Shown: positions 1-7,591 of the stretch, piece by piece
Layout of the letters: each line of letters begins with the position of its first letter
How positions within the stretch are numbered: the stretch's first letter is position 1
Assembly: GCA_012520375.1 (NCBI GenBank)
Contig: JAAYOH010000075.1
Span: 1 to 45,562 of the forward strand
Source of the DNA: Clostridiales bacterium
GTDB taxonomy: Bacteria > Bacillota > Clostridia > Christensenellales > Aristaeellaceae
DNA length: 45,562 nucleotides
Reading direction: 5' to 3'
Translations under genes and position numbers: made by a program
Notes under the pieces: generated by a model
The model's input: only the letters and a program-made list of their open reading frames with translations
Told to the model about the DNA's origin: nothing
Database searches by the model: none

Positions 1-1
1 C

Positions 2-406
2 CGTAGGGCCTACGCATTCGCTGACCCAAAACTTGTTTTTTCGAGGATCGACGATAAATTTGTTGAGTTGATGCCCATGGCCACCCTGCATCGCATCATG
101 GCCGTCAGCCTCAATGCATCGAAATCCATGGAGGAGGACATCGTCGTCAACCTTCAGCTGAACGACGTCAAGAGGAATGACCCCAAGGCGTCAGATCACT
201 ACACATTGAACGTTCGCAAGGGTATCCTCGAGGTGGATCCCCCATCCGCGGGCAAGGGCCAGCTCGAGATCGCGACCGACTCGATGACCTGGAAGCAACT
301 GGTTCTGGCGAAGCTCCATCCTGAAGACGCCGTAGCAAACGGAAAGCTGGTTATTTCCGCAGGAACTCCAGAAAGCTTCTATTCTTTCATGGAACTTTTT
401 CATTAA
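2..406 (+). CDS. Alkyl/aryl sulfatase, C-terminal SCP2-like domain (5' end outside window)
   Basis: The reading frame is open from the window edge, so only the last 134 residues are visible. They match the SCP2-like C-terminal domain of SdsA1/BDS1-type metallo-beta-lactamase-fold alkyl sulfatases, which hydrolyse alkyl sulfate esters. The visible cues are FVELMPMATLHRIMAVSLNA, followed by a short beta-rich stretch (YTLNVRKGILEV) and the closing segment with LVLAKLHPEDAVANGKLVISAG, typical of the lipid-binding fold. The catalytic zinc domain lies upstream and cannot be checked. An internal TTG at 68 is not a plausible start because homology continues upstream of it. An isolated SCP2 protein is the alternative, but the continuous frame argues against it. 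The family call is from pattern recognition. Confidence 0.7.
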   Translation, partial: RRAYAFADPKLVFSRIDDKFVELMPMATLHRIMAVSLNASKSMEEDIVVNLQLNDVKRNDPKASDHYTLNVRKGILEVDPPSAGKGQLEIATDSMTWKQLVLAKLHPEDAVANGKLVISAGTPESFYSFMELFH

Positions 407-470
407 AGAAAGATACGGGAGCGGATCAGCGACCAATCCCCATCCAAGAAGCAGGAAAAGACAAAGCCAA

Positions 471-502
471 GGAAATCTCTGACCATATGGTCAGAGATTT
501 CC
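471..502. repeat. Perfect 32-bp palindrome around a start codon
   Basis: Positions 471-486 are the exact reverse complement of 487-502, with no loop and no mismatch, and the centre reads CATATG. The ATG of the decayed lipoprotein gene is the right half of that centre. No T-run follows, so it is not a classical terminator. It could be a dimeric repressor site, a hairpin stopping the upstream sulfatase mRNA, or both. Confidence 0.85.
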
Positions 503-1011
503 GGAACCATTTATTCCTTGTAGGAATTGTCCTTGTCCTGTTCCTGCTTGTGGGCTGTGCTTCGCAGATGTTTGCCGTGCGGGAAACCGTCACGGTCACG
601 ATCCGGGAAACCAGCGATTTGCATGGCTCCATTGCTTCCTACAACTATGCGACGGACGCCCCTGCTGTTATGGCGGGTTGGTCAGTGACGGAATCATCGA
701 CGAAAAGGACTTGGTGTTTGACCCAACCATTGATATGCCCGACACGCCCGCCGTGCGCGACATGATTTCCCTGTATGCCCGTCAGATGGGGGAACTGACG
801 CCGAAATGCGACGAAAACTGGAAGACCGTGGGCGCGAAACCTGGACCATCCCGATGCCGAAGCCATCTACAAGTTGGTGCGTGAAGGCGTTATCGTCATC
901 CCTGCAAGCGAGGACGGACGAACGCCCAACGTGAAGAGCCTGAATGCAGAAGAGATCAGGCGTGAGGGCTTGCTGGATGAAAGGGACGAAACCATCGAAT
1001 TGTTGTCATAA
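487..1011 (+). pseudogene. Remnant of a 5'-nucleotidase / 2',3'-cyclic-nucleotide 2'-phosphodiesterase lipoprotein
   Basis: The first part (frame from 487) has a lipoprotein signal peptide with lipobox LVGC, then TVTIRETSDLHGSI and YNYATD. These are the metallophosphoesterase opening of CpdB/YfkN-type nucleotidases, in which Asp and His bind metal. Around 660-680 homology stops and the frame changes: the next piece (VSDGIIDEKDLVFDPTID to about 838) resembles a late part of the same family. A second frame change near 840 leads into LDHPDAEAIYKLVREGVIVI and a stop at 1009-1011. Intact members are over 500 residues, so most of the catalytic domain is deleted and at least two frame breaks remain. 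The fragments keep family order, which supports one decayed gene. Where each break lies is approximate. Confidence 0.7.
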
Positions 1012-1031
1012 CAAGAAAGGTGTGAATACAA

Positions 1032-2003
1032 ATGACAAAACAAGTGCTTCCGATTCTGCTCATCCTGGTGATTTCCCTGTGCGTTTGCGGGGTTTCCGCT
1101 CAAACACCGGAAGGCGTGTTCAACCTGATACTGTGTGCCGATTTTTCGAACGGTTCTTCCGCTGGGACCGTTGAGGAAAATCCTATAGCCTTGCCGTTTG
1201 AAAGCGAACCTGCAGCACCGTCCCAGATAGCCTTTGCGCTTGCCGACGGATTGAAGGAATGGACGGGTCTGGCCTTTAACGTAAACGACGTATCCTTTCC
1301 GGATGAGGAGAGCATCATCGTCGATTGGTCCAAAGACTCCACGCTGATCGCTGGGCTGGACGAGCGTGAATTCAAGGAAGGTTTCCGCTTTGATGATGCC
1401 GTCAGCCTGAATTGGTTCATGATGGACAGCCTTGCCACCACACTCAAGCGCAACATGGAGGTCACGACTGTCTATTACCAGTCGGAAGGGCAGCCCCTCA
1501 CCTTTACAAACCCGGAAGATATGGCGGGGCAAGGTCTGCCTGTACTGCCGATAGATCAGCCCTATGAGGGCAGCGTGTTCTTTGTAAGCCATGCGGGAGG
1601 CATGGGCGAAGAGGGCGCGGACTACGGCGATGGCGACTTGATGACCGGTGAACCGATAGCCGAGGGGGTTTTTACAAATTCTCTTTTGCAAAGCGATGCC
1701 GGGGAAAACATGTCCCCCTATGATGCCGCCTGTGGGCTGTTCAACCTTGTGCTGAAAGACAAATTGGTTCCGGGCACGGATTACAGCGCGAATGCGCCGA
1801 TGTATATCACCTGCGTGGATGTGACGGAAATCGATGGGGAAGAATGCTACCTGTTTTCAGTCAGCGGCGTGTTCAACACCAAAGCGTGGGAATACGCCGT
1901 AGGCTATGCTGCAAAGCAGGATGTTTACCTGATGTCCGGGGCGGAGAACCAATTGCTCGGCTCCTTGCTCGACCTTGCCGGAGAGGACATGACGGGGGGA
2001 TAA
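1032..2003 (+). CDS. Exported protein of unknown function
   Basis: A 323-residue protein with a clear Sec signal peptide (MTKQV, a hydrophobic run of leucine, isoleucine and valine, cleavage near GVSA-QT). An AAGAAAGG ribosome binding site lies at 1013-1020. The mature part is acidic and soluble, with no further membrane segment. A middle section (DDAVSLNWFMMDSLATTLKRN then VTTVYYQSEGQPLTF) has the helix-then-strand feel of GerMN-like sensor or germination domains, but I cannot confirm this. Four cysteines occur in the mature protein. It starts 20 bases after the decayed nucleotidase and ends in a strong terminator, so it may once have shared an operon with it. Function unknown. Confidence 0.75.
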   Translation: MTKQVLPILLILVISLCVCGVSAQTPEGVFNLILCADFSNGSSAGTVEENPIALPFESEPAAPSQIAFALADGLKEWTGLAFNVNDVSFPDEESIIVDWSKDSTLIAGLDEREFKEGFRFDDAVSLNWFMMDSLATTLKRNMEVTTVYYQSEGQPLTFTNPEDMAGQGLPVLPIDQPYEGSVFFVSHAGGMGEEGADYGDGDLMTGEPIAEGVFTNSLLQSDAGENMSPYDAACGLFNLVLKDKLVPGTDYSANAPMYITCVDVTEIDGEECYLFSVSGVFNTKAWEYAVGYAAKQDVYLMSGAENQLLGSLLDLAGEDMTGG

Positions 2004-2023
2004 AACTTCATAGGATAAGAATC

Positions 2024-2065
2024 CAGGGTGCTGTGCCCGAAGAGAAGGGTACAGCACCCTGTTTT
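2024..2065 (+). terminator. Rho-independent terminator after the exported protein
   Basis: Eleven-base arms at 2024-2034 and 2051-2061 (CAGGGTGCTGT and its complement) enclose a 16-base loop and are followed by TTTT. Confidence 0.85.
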
Positions 2066-2248
2066 GAATGGCAAACCTTATCGAAAAACAACTCATATCC
2101 TGCACATGCACCATTTCTGTTGCCCCAAAGCCTGCCCTTGGGATGCCCGCCGAAGCAGAGTTTGATATGACAGAAAAAGACTCATCTCCTCAATTTCTTC
2201 ACGAGATGATTTTACAAACCGTTCCGGAGGACAAGCCATACTTCCCCC

Positions 2249-2290
2249 AAAATGCAAGGAGCCGCTGCAATCATCCGCAGCAGCTCCTTC
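2249..2290 (-). terminator. Terminator of the hydrogenase operon
   Basis: Read on the minus strand, AAGGAGC...CTGC pairs with GCAG...GCTCCTT and is followed by GCATTTT. It lies 15 bases past the hndD stop. The 2066-2248 stretch between the two convergent terminators shows no gene. Confidence 0.7.
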
Positions 2291-2304
2291 GATCGTGGGG
2301 GTTA

Positions 2305-4053
2305 TCAGACGTACTTCTCCCGGACGGTGTAGGTGGTGTGCAGCAGCTCGTGGGCCTTGTGGGAGTTGGGCTCGCCCAGGTAGTCCTTGTAGATCTGCTT
2401 GATCTCGGGGTTCTCGTGGGACTTGCGGATGGATTTTCCGGCATCCTCGTCGTACAGGGCCTTGGCGCGCAGGATCCGGGGATCGTTCTTCTCCCGCTCG
2501 GCGGGGGATACGTGGGGCTGGCCGCCGCCGTTCACGCAGCCGCCGGGGCAACCCATGACCTCGATGAAGGTATAATCCTTTTCGCCGGACTTGACCATAT
2601 CCAGCAGCTTGCTGGCCATGCCGGTGGAATGGGCCACGGCCACATTCACCTTCAGGCCGTCCAGATCCAGGGATGCTTCCTTTACTTCGCAATCCCCCAG
2701 ACCGCGGACCTGGGTGAAGTTGACGTCTTCCAGGGTCTTGCCGGTGATGACTTCGTAGGCGGTGCGCAGGGCAGCTTCCATAACGCCGCCGGTGGCACCG
2801 AAGATGACGGCTGCGCCGGTGGACTCGCCCATCAGCTTGTCGAAATCCCCATCGGGCAGCGCGGCGAAGTCGATGCCGCTCTGCTTGATCATGCGGGCCA
2901 GTTCCGCGGTGGTGATGACCACATCCACGTCCTTCATGGCGCCCTGGCCCATTTCCGGGCGCTGGCACTCGAACTTCTTGGCGGTGCAGGGCATCACGGA
3001 GACCACGTAGATCTTGGCGGGATCGATGCCTTCCTTCTCGGCGAAGTAGGACTTGATCAGGGCGCCTTCCATCTCGTGGGGGGACTTGCAGGTGGACAGG
3101 TTTGGCAGGAACTCGGGGTAGTAGGTCTCGCAGTACTTGATCCAGCCGGGGGAGCAGGAGGTGATCATGGGCAGCACGCCGCCGTTCTTGACGCGGTTGA
3201 CCAGCTCGGTGGCCTCCTCCATGATGGTGAGGTCGGCTGCGAAGTCGGTATCGAACACTTTGTCAAAGTGCATGCGGCGCAGGGCGGTGACCATCTTGCC
3301 GGTGACGGAGGTGCCCATGGGGATGCCGAATTCCTCGCCCAGGGCAGCGCGTACCGCGGGAGCCGTCTGCACCACCACATACTTATCGGGATCCGCCAGG
3401 GCGGCGAACACCTTCTGGGTATCGTCTTTCTCGGTGAGGGCGGCGGTGGGGCATACGGCGATGCACTGACCGCAGTTGATGCAGGGGGCATCGGCCAGGC
3501 TTTCGCCCCAGGCGCACTCGATGCTGGTTTTGAAGCCGCGATACACGGGGCCGATGACGCCCACGTTCTGCACCTTGGAACACACGGCCACGCAGCGGCG
3601 GCACAGCACGCACTTCAGGTTGTTGCGAACGATAGAGGGCGAGATCTCGTCGATCTCGTGGGCGGTAATATCGCCCTGGTAGCGGTTCTCGTCTTCCACG
3701 CCGTACTCTACGCACAGAGCCTGCAGCTCACAGTTGGTGGAGCGCACGCAGCTCAGGCACTTCTTGTCGTGGTTGGACAGGATCAGCTCCAGGTTGACCT
3801 TGCGGGCCTCGCGGACCGCGGGGGTATTGGTCTTTACGTTCATGCCTTCGCTGACGGGCACCACGCAGGCGGCAGCCAGGGCGCGGCCGCCGGCGTCCAC
3901 GACGCACATACGGCAGGCGCCGATCTCATTGATGTCCTTCAGGTAGCACAGGGTGGGAATGCGGATGCCCGCGGCTTTTGCGGCTTCCAGTATGGTGGTG
4001 CCGGCCGGGACGGATACCGCGATGCCGTCGATTGTCAGGTTGATCATATTCAT
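2305..4053 (-). CDS. hndD: [FeFe]-hydrogenase catalytic subunit (HndD/HydA type)
   Basis: This 582-residue subunit reduces protons or oxidises H2 in a cytoplasmic NAD(P)-linked complex. In order it has a plant-type [2Fe-2S] domain (C36, C47, C50, C63), a His-Cys3 [4Fe-4S] site (H95, C99, C102, C108), two ferredoxin clusters (C148/151/154/158 and C191/194/197/201) and the H-cluster domain. H-cluster motifs are L1 TSCSPGW (298-304), L2 MPCTAKKFE (354-362) and L3 EVMGCPGGCVNGGGQP (C502, C506). L1 has Ser where CpI-type enzymes have a second Cys. The ATG at 4053 has TAAGGAGGAT just upstream, overlapping the hndC stop. It is the last gene of the operon. Accessory maturases HydEFG are not in the window. 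Confidence 0.95.
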   Translation of the reverse strand: MNMINLTIDGIAVSVPAGTTILEAAKAAGIRIPTLCYLKDINEIGACRMCVVDAGGRALAAACVVPVSEGMNVKTNTPAVREARKVNLELILSNHDKKCLSCVRSTNCELQALCVEYGVEDENRYQGDITAHEIDEISPSIVRNNLKCVLCRRCVAVCSKVQNVGVIGPVYRGFKTSIECAWGESLADAPCINCGQCIAVCPTAALTEKDDTQKVFAALADPDKYVVVQTAPAVRAALGEEFGIPMGTSVTGKMVTALRRMHFDKVFDTDFAADLTIMEEATELVNRVKNGGVLPMITSCSPGWIKYCETYYPEFLPNLSTCKSPHEMEGALIKSYFAEKEGIDPAKIYVVSVMPCTAKKFECQRPEMGQGAMKDVDVVITTAELARMIKQSGIDFAALPDGDFDKLMGESTGAAVIFGATGGVMEAALRTAYEVITGKTLEDVNFTQVRGLGDCEVKEASLDLDGLKVNVAVAHSTGMASKLLDMVKSGEKDYTFIEVMGCPGGCVNGGGQPHVSPAEREKNDPRILRAKALYDEDAGKSIRKSHENPEIKQIYKDYLGEPNSHKAHELLHTTYTVREKYV

Positions 4054-4067
4054 GGCTGGTATCCTCC

Positions 4068-5864
4068 TTACTGCTTAGAGATGGCGCCGAACTTGCACTT
4101 TTCCATGCAAGCGTTGCACTTGAGGCACTTGGCGGGATCGATGACGTGAGGCTCTTTCACGTTGCCCGTGATGGCGTCTGCGGGGCAGACGCGGACGCAC
4201 AGGGTGCAGCCCTTGCACTTGGCGGGATCGATGACGTAGCGCAGCAGCTTCTGGCATACGCCGGCGGGGCAGCGCTTCTCATAGATGTGGGCCTCGTACT
4301 CTTCGCGGAACTGGTGTATGGTGGACAGCACGGGATTGGGCGCGGTCTGGCCTAGGCCGCACAGGGCGGTAGCCTTGATGTTGTCCGCCAGGGTCTCCAG
4401 CTTTTCGATGTCACCTTCTTCGCCCTTACCGTCGCAGATGCGGTTCAGGATCTCCAGCATGCGCCGGGTGCCCACGCGGCAGGGGGTACACTTGCCGCAG
4501 CTCTCGTCCACGGTGAAGTCCAGGAAGAAGCGGGCGATGTCCACCATGCAGTTGTCTTCGTCCATGACGATCATGCCGCCGGAACCCATCATGGAGCCCG
4601 CAGCGATCAGGTTGTCATAGTCGATGGGGGTGTCCAGCAGGCTGGCGGGCAGACATCCGCCGGAGGGGCCGCCGGTCTGAACGGCCTTGAACTTCTTGCC
4701 GTTGGGGCAGCCGCCGCCGATGTCGTAGATGATCTCCCGCAGGGTGGTGCCCATGGGGACTTCCACCAGGCCGGTGTTGTTGATCTTGCCGCCCAGGGCG
4801 AAGACCTTGGTGCCCTTGGAATGCTCGGTGCCCATGGAGGCGAACCACTCGGCGCCGTTCAGGATGATCTGGCACACGTTGGCGTAGGTCTCCACGTTGT
4901 TCAGGATGGTGGGCTTGTCGAACAGGCCCTTTACCGCGGGGAAGGGCGGGCGGCAGCGGGGCTCGCCGCGCAAACCTTCGATGGAGTTCAACAGGGCGGT
5001 CTCTTCGCCGCAGACGAAGGCGCCGGCGCCCAGGCGCAGTTCGATGTCGAAACTGAAATCGGTGCCGAAGATGTTCTTGCCCAGCAGGCCGTATGCACGG
5101 GCCTGGTTGATGGCGAGCTCCAGGCGCTTCACGGCGATGGGGTACTCGGCGCGGACGTAGATGTAGCCCTGGTCGGAGCCGATGGTGTACCCGGCGATGG
5201 CCATGGCTTCCAGTACGGCGTGGGGATCCCCCTCCAGCACGGAGCGGTCCATGAAGGCGCCGGGGTCGCCCTCGTCCGCGTTGCAGCACACGTACTTTTT
5301 GTCGCCGGCGCTGTTCATGGCGAACTGCCACTTCCGGCCGGTGGGGAAGCCCGCGCCGCCGCGGCCCCGCAGCCCGGAAGCCAGCAATACGTCGATGACG
5401 TCCTGGGGCTTCATCTCACTGAGCACCGTGTACAGGGCTTTGTAGCCGTCGAAGGCGATGTATTCGTCGATGTTCTCGGGATCGATGACGCCGCAGTTGC
5501 GCAGGGCGACGCGCTTCTGTTTTTGGTAGAAGTCCATATCGTCCAGGGCGCGCACCTTGCCGGTATCGTCCAGGGAGCCCCGGTGCAGCAGGCGCTGCAC
5601 GATGCGGCCCTTGACCAGGTGCTCGGCCACGATCTCGTCCACGTCCGGCACGGTGACATGGCTGTAGAAGGCGCCTTCGGGATATATGATGACGATGGGG
5701 CCGGCTTCGCACAGACCGAAGCAGCCGGTGCGGACGACCTTGACCTCGTCCTGCAGTTTGTTTTTCTCAAGCAGCTCTTCGAAGCGATCGATCAGCTTGC
5801 CGGAGCCAGAGGACGAACAGCCTGTGCCGCCGCAAATCAACACTTGGGAACGAAAGAGAGCCAT
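4068..5864 (-). CDS. hndC: NADH-binding flavoprotein subunit of the hydrogenase (NuoF-like)
   Basis: A 598-residue FMN/NAD(H) subunit that passes electrons between the pyridine nucleotide and the hydrogenase clusters. The N-terminus is a thioredoxin-like [2Fe-2S] domain (C11, C16, C48, C52). The FMN loop GLRGRGGAGFPTGRKW lies at 164-179. A nucleotide-site glycine loop GGGCPNGKKF lies at 383-392. The NuoF [4Fe-4S] ligands are ESCGKCTPC (C456, C459, C462) plus C502. The C-terminus carries two ferredoxin clusters (C550/553/556/560 and C580/583/586/590). This full set of extra clusters is typical of HydB of electron-bifurcating hydrogenases, so the complex may use ferredoxin as well as NAD(P)H, which is an inference. 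AGGAGGT precedes the ATG. Confidence 0.95.
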   Translation of the reverse strand: MALFRSQVLICGGTGCSSSGSGKLIDRFEELLEKNKLQDEVKVVRTGCFGLCEAGPIVIIYPEGAFYSHVTVPDVDEIVAEHLVKGRIVQRLLHRGSLDDTGKVRALDDMDFYQKQKRVALRNCGVIDPENIDEYIAFDGYKALYTVLSEMKPQDVIDVLLASGLRGRGGAGFPTGRKWQFAMNSAGDKKYVCCNADEGDPGAFMDRSVLEGDPHAVLEAMAIAGYTIGSDQGYIYVRAEYPIAVKRLELAINQARAYGLLGKNIFGTDFSFDIELRLGAGAFVCGEETALLNSIEGLRGEPRCRPPFPAVKGLFDKPTILNNVETYANVCQIILNGAEWFASMGTEHSKGTKVFALGGKINNTGLVEVPMGTTLREIIYDIGGGCPNGKKFKAVQTGGPSGGCLPASLLDTPIDYDNLIAAGSMMGSGGMIVMDEDNCMVDIARFFLDFTVDESCGKCTPCRVGTRRMLEILNRICDGKGEEGDIEKLETLADNIKATALCGLGQTAPNPVLSTIHQFREEYEAHIYEKRCPAGVCQKLLRYVIDPAKCKGCTLCVRVCPADAITGNVKEPHVIDPAKCLKCNACMEKCKFGAISKQ

Positions 5865-5901
5865 AGTCGTTTACCTCCTCGTATCAATGGGTTGCCTGTC
5901 G

Positions 5902-6267
5902 TTATTCCGCGGCGCCGATGGTGTATTCGTCCACGGGATTGTGGTTGACCACATGCTCCTGCACGATGCGGGGCACCATTTCGGGGGCAACCTTGACATA
6001 GGTCACCTTGTCCTGACCGGGCACGGAGATCTCTACGATGGGCTCAAGGCGGCACATGCCGATGCAGCCGGTCTGGGCGACGGTGACGTCCAGCAGATTG
6101 CGTTTGGACACCTCGTCCAGGAAGGCCAGCATGACGGGGCGGGCGCCGGCGGCGATGCCGCAGGTCGCCATGCCCACCACGATGCGGGTTCCTTCGTGTT
6201 CACGGCGCAGATTGACCTTATCCAGCGTCTTTTGACGGATAGCTTCCAGGTCTGCAAAGGATTTCAT
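5902..6267 (-). CDS. hndB: Thioredoxin-like [2Fe-2S] subunit HndB
   Basis: A 121-residue subunit with the HndB signature VGMATCGIAAGARP and a later TGCIGMC. The visible cluster ligands are C36, C68 and C72. The position that is a second Cys in NuoE-type [2Fe-2S] domains falls in the AAGA stretch, so only three of four usual ligands are present. I recall HndB proteins sharing the CGIAAG form but cannot check it here. It sits between the ATPase-domain gene (21-base gap) and hndC (37-base gap). Its likely job is electron transfer or assembly within the hydrogenase complex. Confidence 0.85.
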   Translation of the reverse strand: MKSFADLEAIRQKTLDKVNLRREHEGTRIVVGMATCGIAAGARPVMLAFLDEVSKRNLLDVTVAQTGCIGMCRLEPIVEISVPGQDKVTYVKVAPEMVPRIVQEHVVNHNPVDEYTIGAAE

Positions 6268-6288
6268 GGATAGTCCACCTCCAAATGA

Positions 6289-6843
6289 TTATAGGGTCGT
6301 CCCTTGAACTTCGGCCATGCCCTGGGCGATGTAGCCGGCGATCCAGCTCAATATGTCGGGCTCTGCCAGGGAGAGCCCGCCCAGGGCCTGACGGACTTCG
6401 CGGGTATCGAATGTGAAGCGTTGTTGGCCCATGGAGTATTCCAGCACGAATTCGGGCTGGTCCGGCGCGCCCAGGATCAGGGAACGCATGGTGCCGGGCA
6501 GATCCCCCATGGGGGGGAGGTCGATACTGCTCATTTTGAATCTTGCCGACAGCGTGGTGCCCTTGCCTACCTGGGATCGGAGGGAGAAGGCGCCCTCGCA
6601 CAGTTCCGCCAGTTGCTTGAGCATGGGGATGCCGAGTCCGACCTTTCTGGTCGTGCGGGTGGTGGCGAAGGGGCTTGTGACCCGTTGCAGCAGGGCTTCG
6701 TCCATGCCGCACCCATCGTCGATCAGCTCTATCAGCAGGGTGTCGGCGTCCGGGTCGTAGGCGATGCGGATGGTTACCACCGTCGCTCCTGCCCGTACCG
6801 AGTTTTGGACCAGATCCAGGATGTGCAGTGACAACTCAAACAT
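6289..6843 (-). CDS. Histidine-kinase-like ATPase domain protein
   Basis: A 184-residue GHKL ATPase domain with no sensor, no phospho-accepting His helix and no membrane segment. It begins almost directly with the N box (DLVQNSVRAGA, 10-20), followed by the G1 box DDGCGM and G2 box GLGIPML. The last 75 residues match no domain I know. It lies 2 bases after hndA, so the two must be co-transcribed. The fold binds ATP in anti-sigma factors and kinases. Here it could be a regulator of hydrogenase expression or activity, but nothing in the sequence names the partner. Confidence 0.85.
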   Translation of the reverse strand: MFELSLHILDLVQNSVRAGATVVTIRIAYDPDADTLLIELIDDGCGMDEALLQRVTSPFATTRTTRKVGLGIPMLKQLAELCEGAFSLRSQVGKGTTLSARFKMSSIDLPPMGDLPGTMRSLILGAPDQPEFVLEYSMGQQRFTFDTREVRQALGGLSLAEPDILSWIAGYIAQGMAEVQGTTL

Positions 6844-6845
6844 AC

Positions 6846-7325
6846 TTACATTGCCTTGTATTTGGCCAGGATGCCGGGGATGTCGTCGGGCACGAGGCGG
6901 CCGTACACGTCTTCGTTGATCATAATGACGGGGGCCAGGCCGCAGGCGCCCAGGCAGCGGGTATCCTTCAAGGTAAATTTCAGGTCGGGCGTAGTCTGGC
7001 CGGGCAACACGTCCAGCTCATTCTCGATGCGCTCCAGGATGAGCGCGGAACCTTTGACATAGCAGGCGGTGCCCATGCACACGCCGATGATATACTCGCC
7101 CCGGGGTTCCAGCGCAAACTGGGAATAGAAGGTGGCAACGCCGTACACTTCGCTCAGGGTCACGTCCAGGCCCTTGGCGATGTACATCTGCACATCCTTG
7201 GGCACGTGCTCGAAGATATCCTGCGCCGACTGGAGTGTACGCATCACCGCACCGCGCGTTCCCTTGTTGGCGGCGATTACCTCATCCAGTTTCTGCAATT
7301 TGTCCTTGTGATCAAGAACAGACAT
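6846..7325 (-). CDS. hndA: NuoE-like [2Fe-2S] subunit of the hydrogenase
   Basis: A 159-residue subunit of the 24-kDa NuoE family, first in the hydrogenase operon. The [2Fe-2S] ligands are all present: C83 and C88 in VCMGTACYVKG, and C124 and C128 in TRCLGACGLAP. The helical N-terminus with EVYGVATFYSQF is typical. The frame is open further upstream to 7613, but the ATG at 7325 has GGGAGG eight bases upstream and matches family length. The extra 96 codons would run through the promoter region and show no family similarity. Confidence 0.93.
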   Translation of the reverse strand: MSVLDHKDKLQKLDEVIAANKGTRGAVMRTLQSAQDIFEHVPKDVQMYIAKGLDVTLSEVYGVATFYSQFALEPRGEYIIGVCMGTACYVKGSALILERIENELDVLPGQTTPDLKFTLKDTRCLGACGLAPVIMINEDVYGRLVPDDIPGILAKYKAM

Positions 7326-7394
7326 AGGTAAACCCTCCCTTGGATTATAATACTGACGACAGCCAGAAACGATTTGCCGGCAGCAACGTTTAAT

Positions 7395-7423
7395 ATTATA
7401 ACACAAAGGCGGGAAATACGCTA
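7395..7423 (-). promoter_or_regulatory. Probable promoter of the hnd operon
   Basis: A minus-strand TATAAT (7395-7400) is preceded by TGT, giving an extended -10 element. The -35 box (TAGCGT, 7418-7423) is poor. The 5' leader would be about 65 bases. A second TATAAT at 7344-7349 lies too close to the ATG. Confidence 0.45.
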
Positions 7424-7528
7424 CATATTTGTGGAGAAAATTTACCGGAGATCTTTCAATATTCTTCGAGAACCCGGCGGCTTGGCCTCTGGTTCCGGCG
7501 ATCCCGGCGTTTTTTACCCGGCTGCCCC

Positions 7529-7557
7529 TGTTCAAGGGGCGAAAAGCGTGGTATAAT
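7529..7557 (+). promoter_or_regulatory. Probable glnS promoter
   Basis: TGTTCA (7529-7534), a 17-base spacer and TATAAT (7552-7557). The transcript would start near 7564, which rules out an upstream in-frame ATG at 7556 as the start of glnS. Confidence 0.5.
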
Positions 7558-7591
7558 GGCGTGGATATCAGTAGTGAAGGGGGCTGTCCGC

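Noticed and set aside
2068-4149. A 693-codon plus-strand frame, rich in Gly, Ala, His and Asp
   Set aside because: It is antisense to hndD, whose cluster motifs, ribosome site and operon context are unmistakable. Long antisense frames come from the GC-rich third positions.
7389-7411. A possible Rex (NADH-sensing) operator over the hnd -10 box
   Set aside because: The TTGTGTTATAATATTAAACG stretch only loosely resembles TTGTTAA-N4-TTAACAA. The match is too poor to claim.
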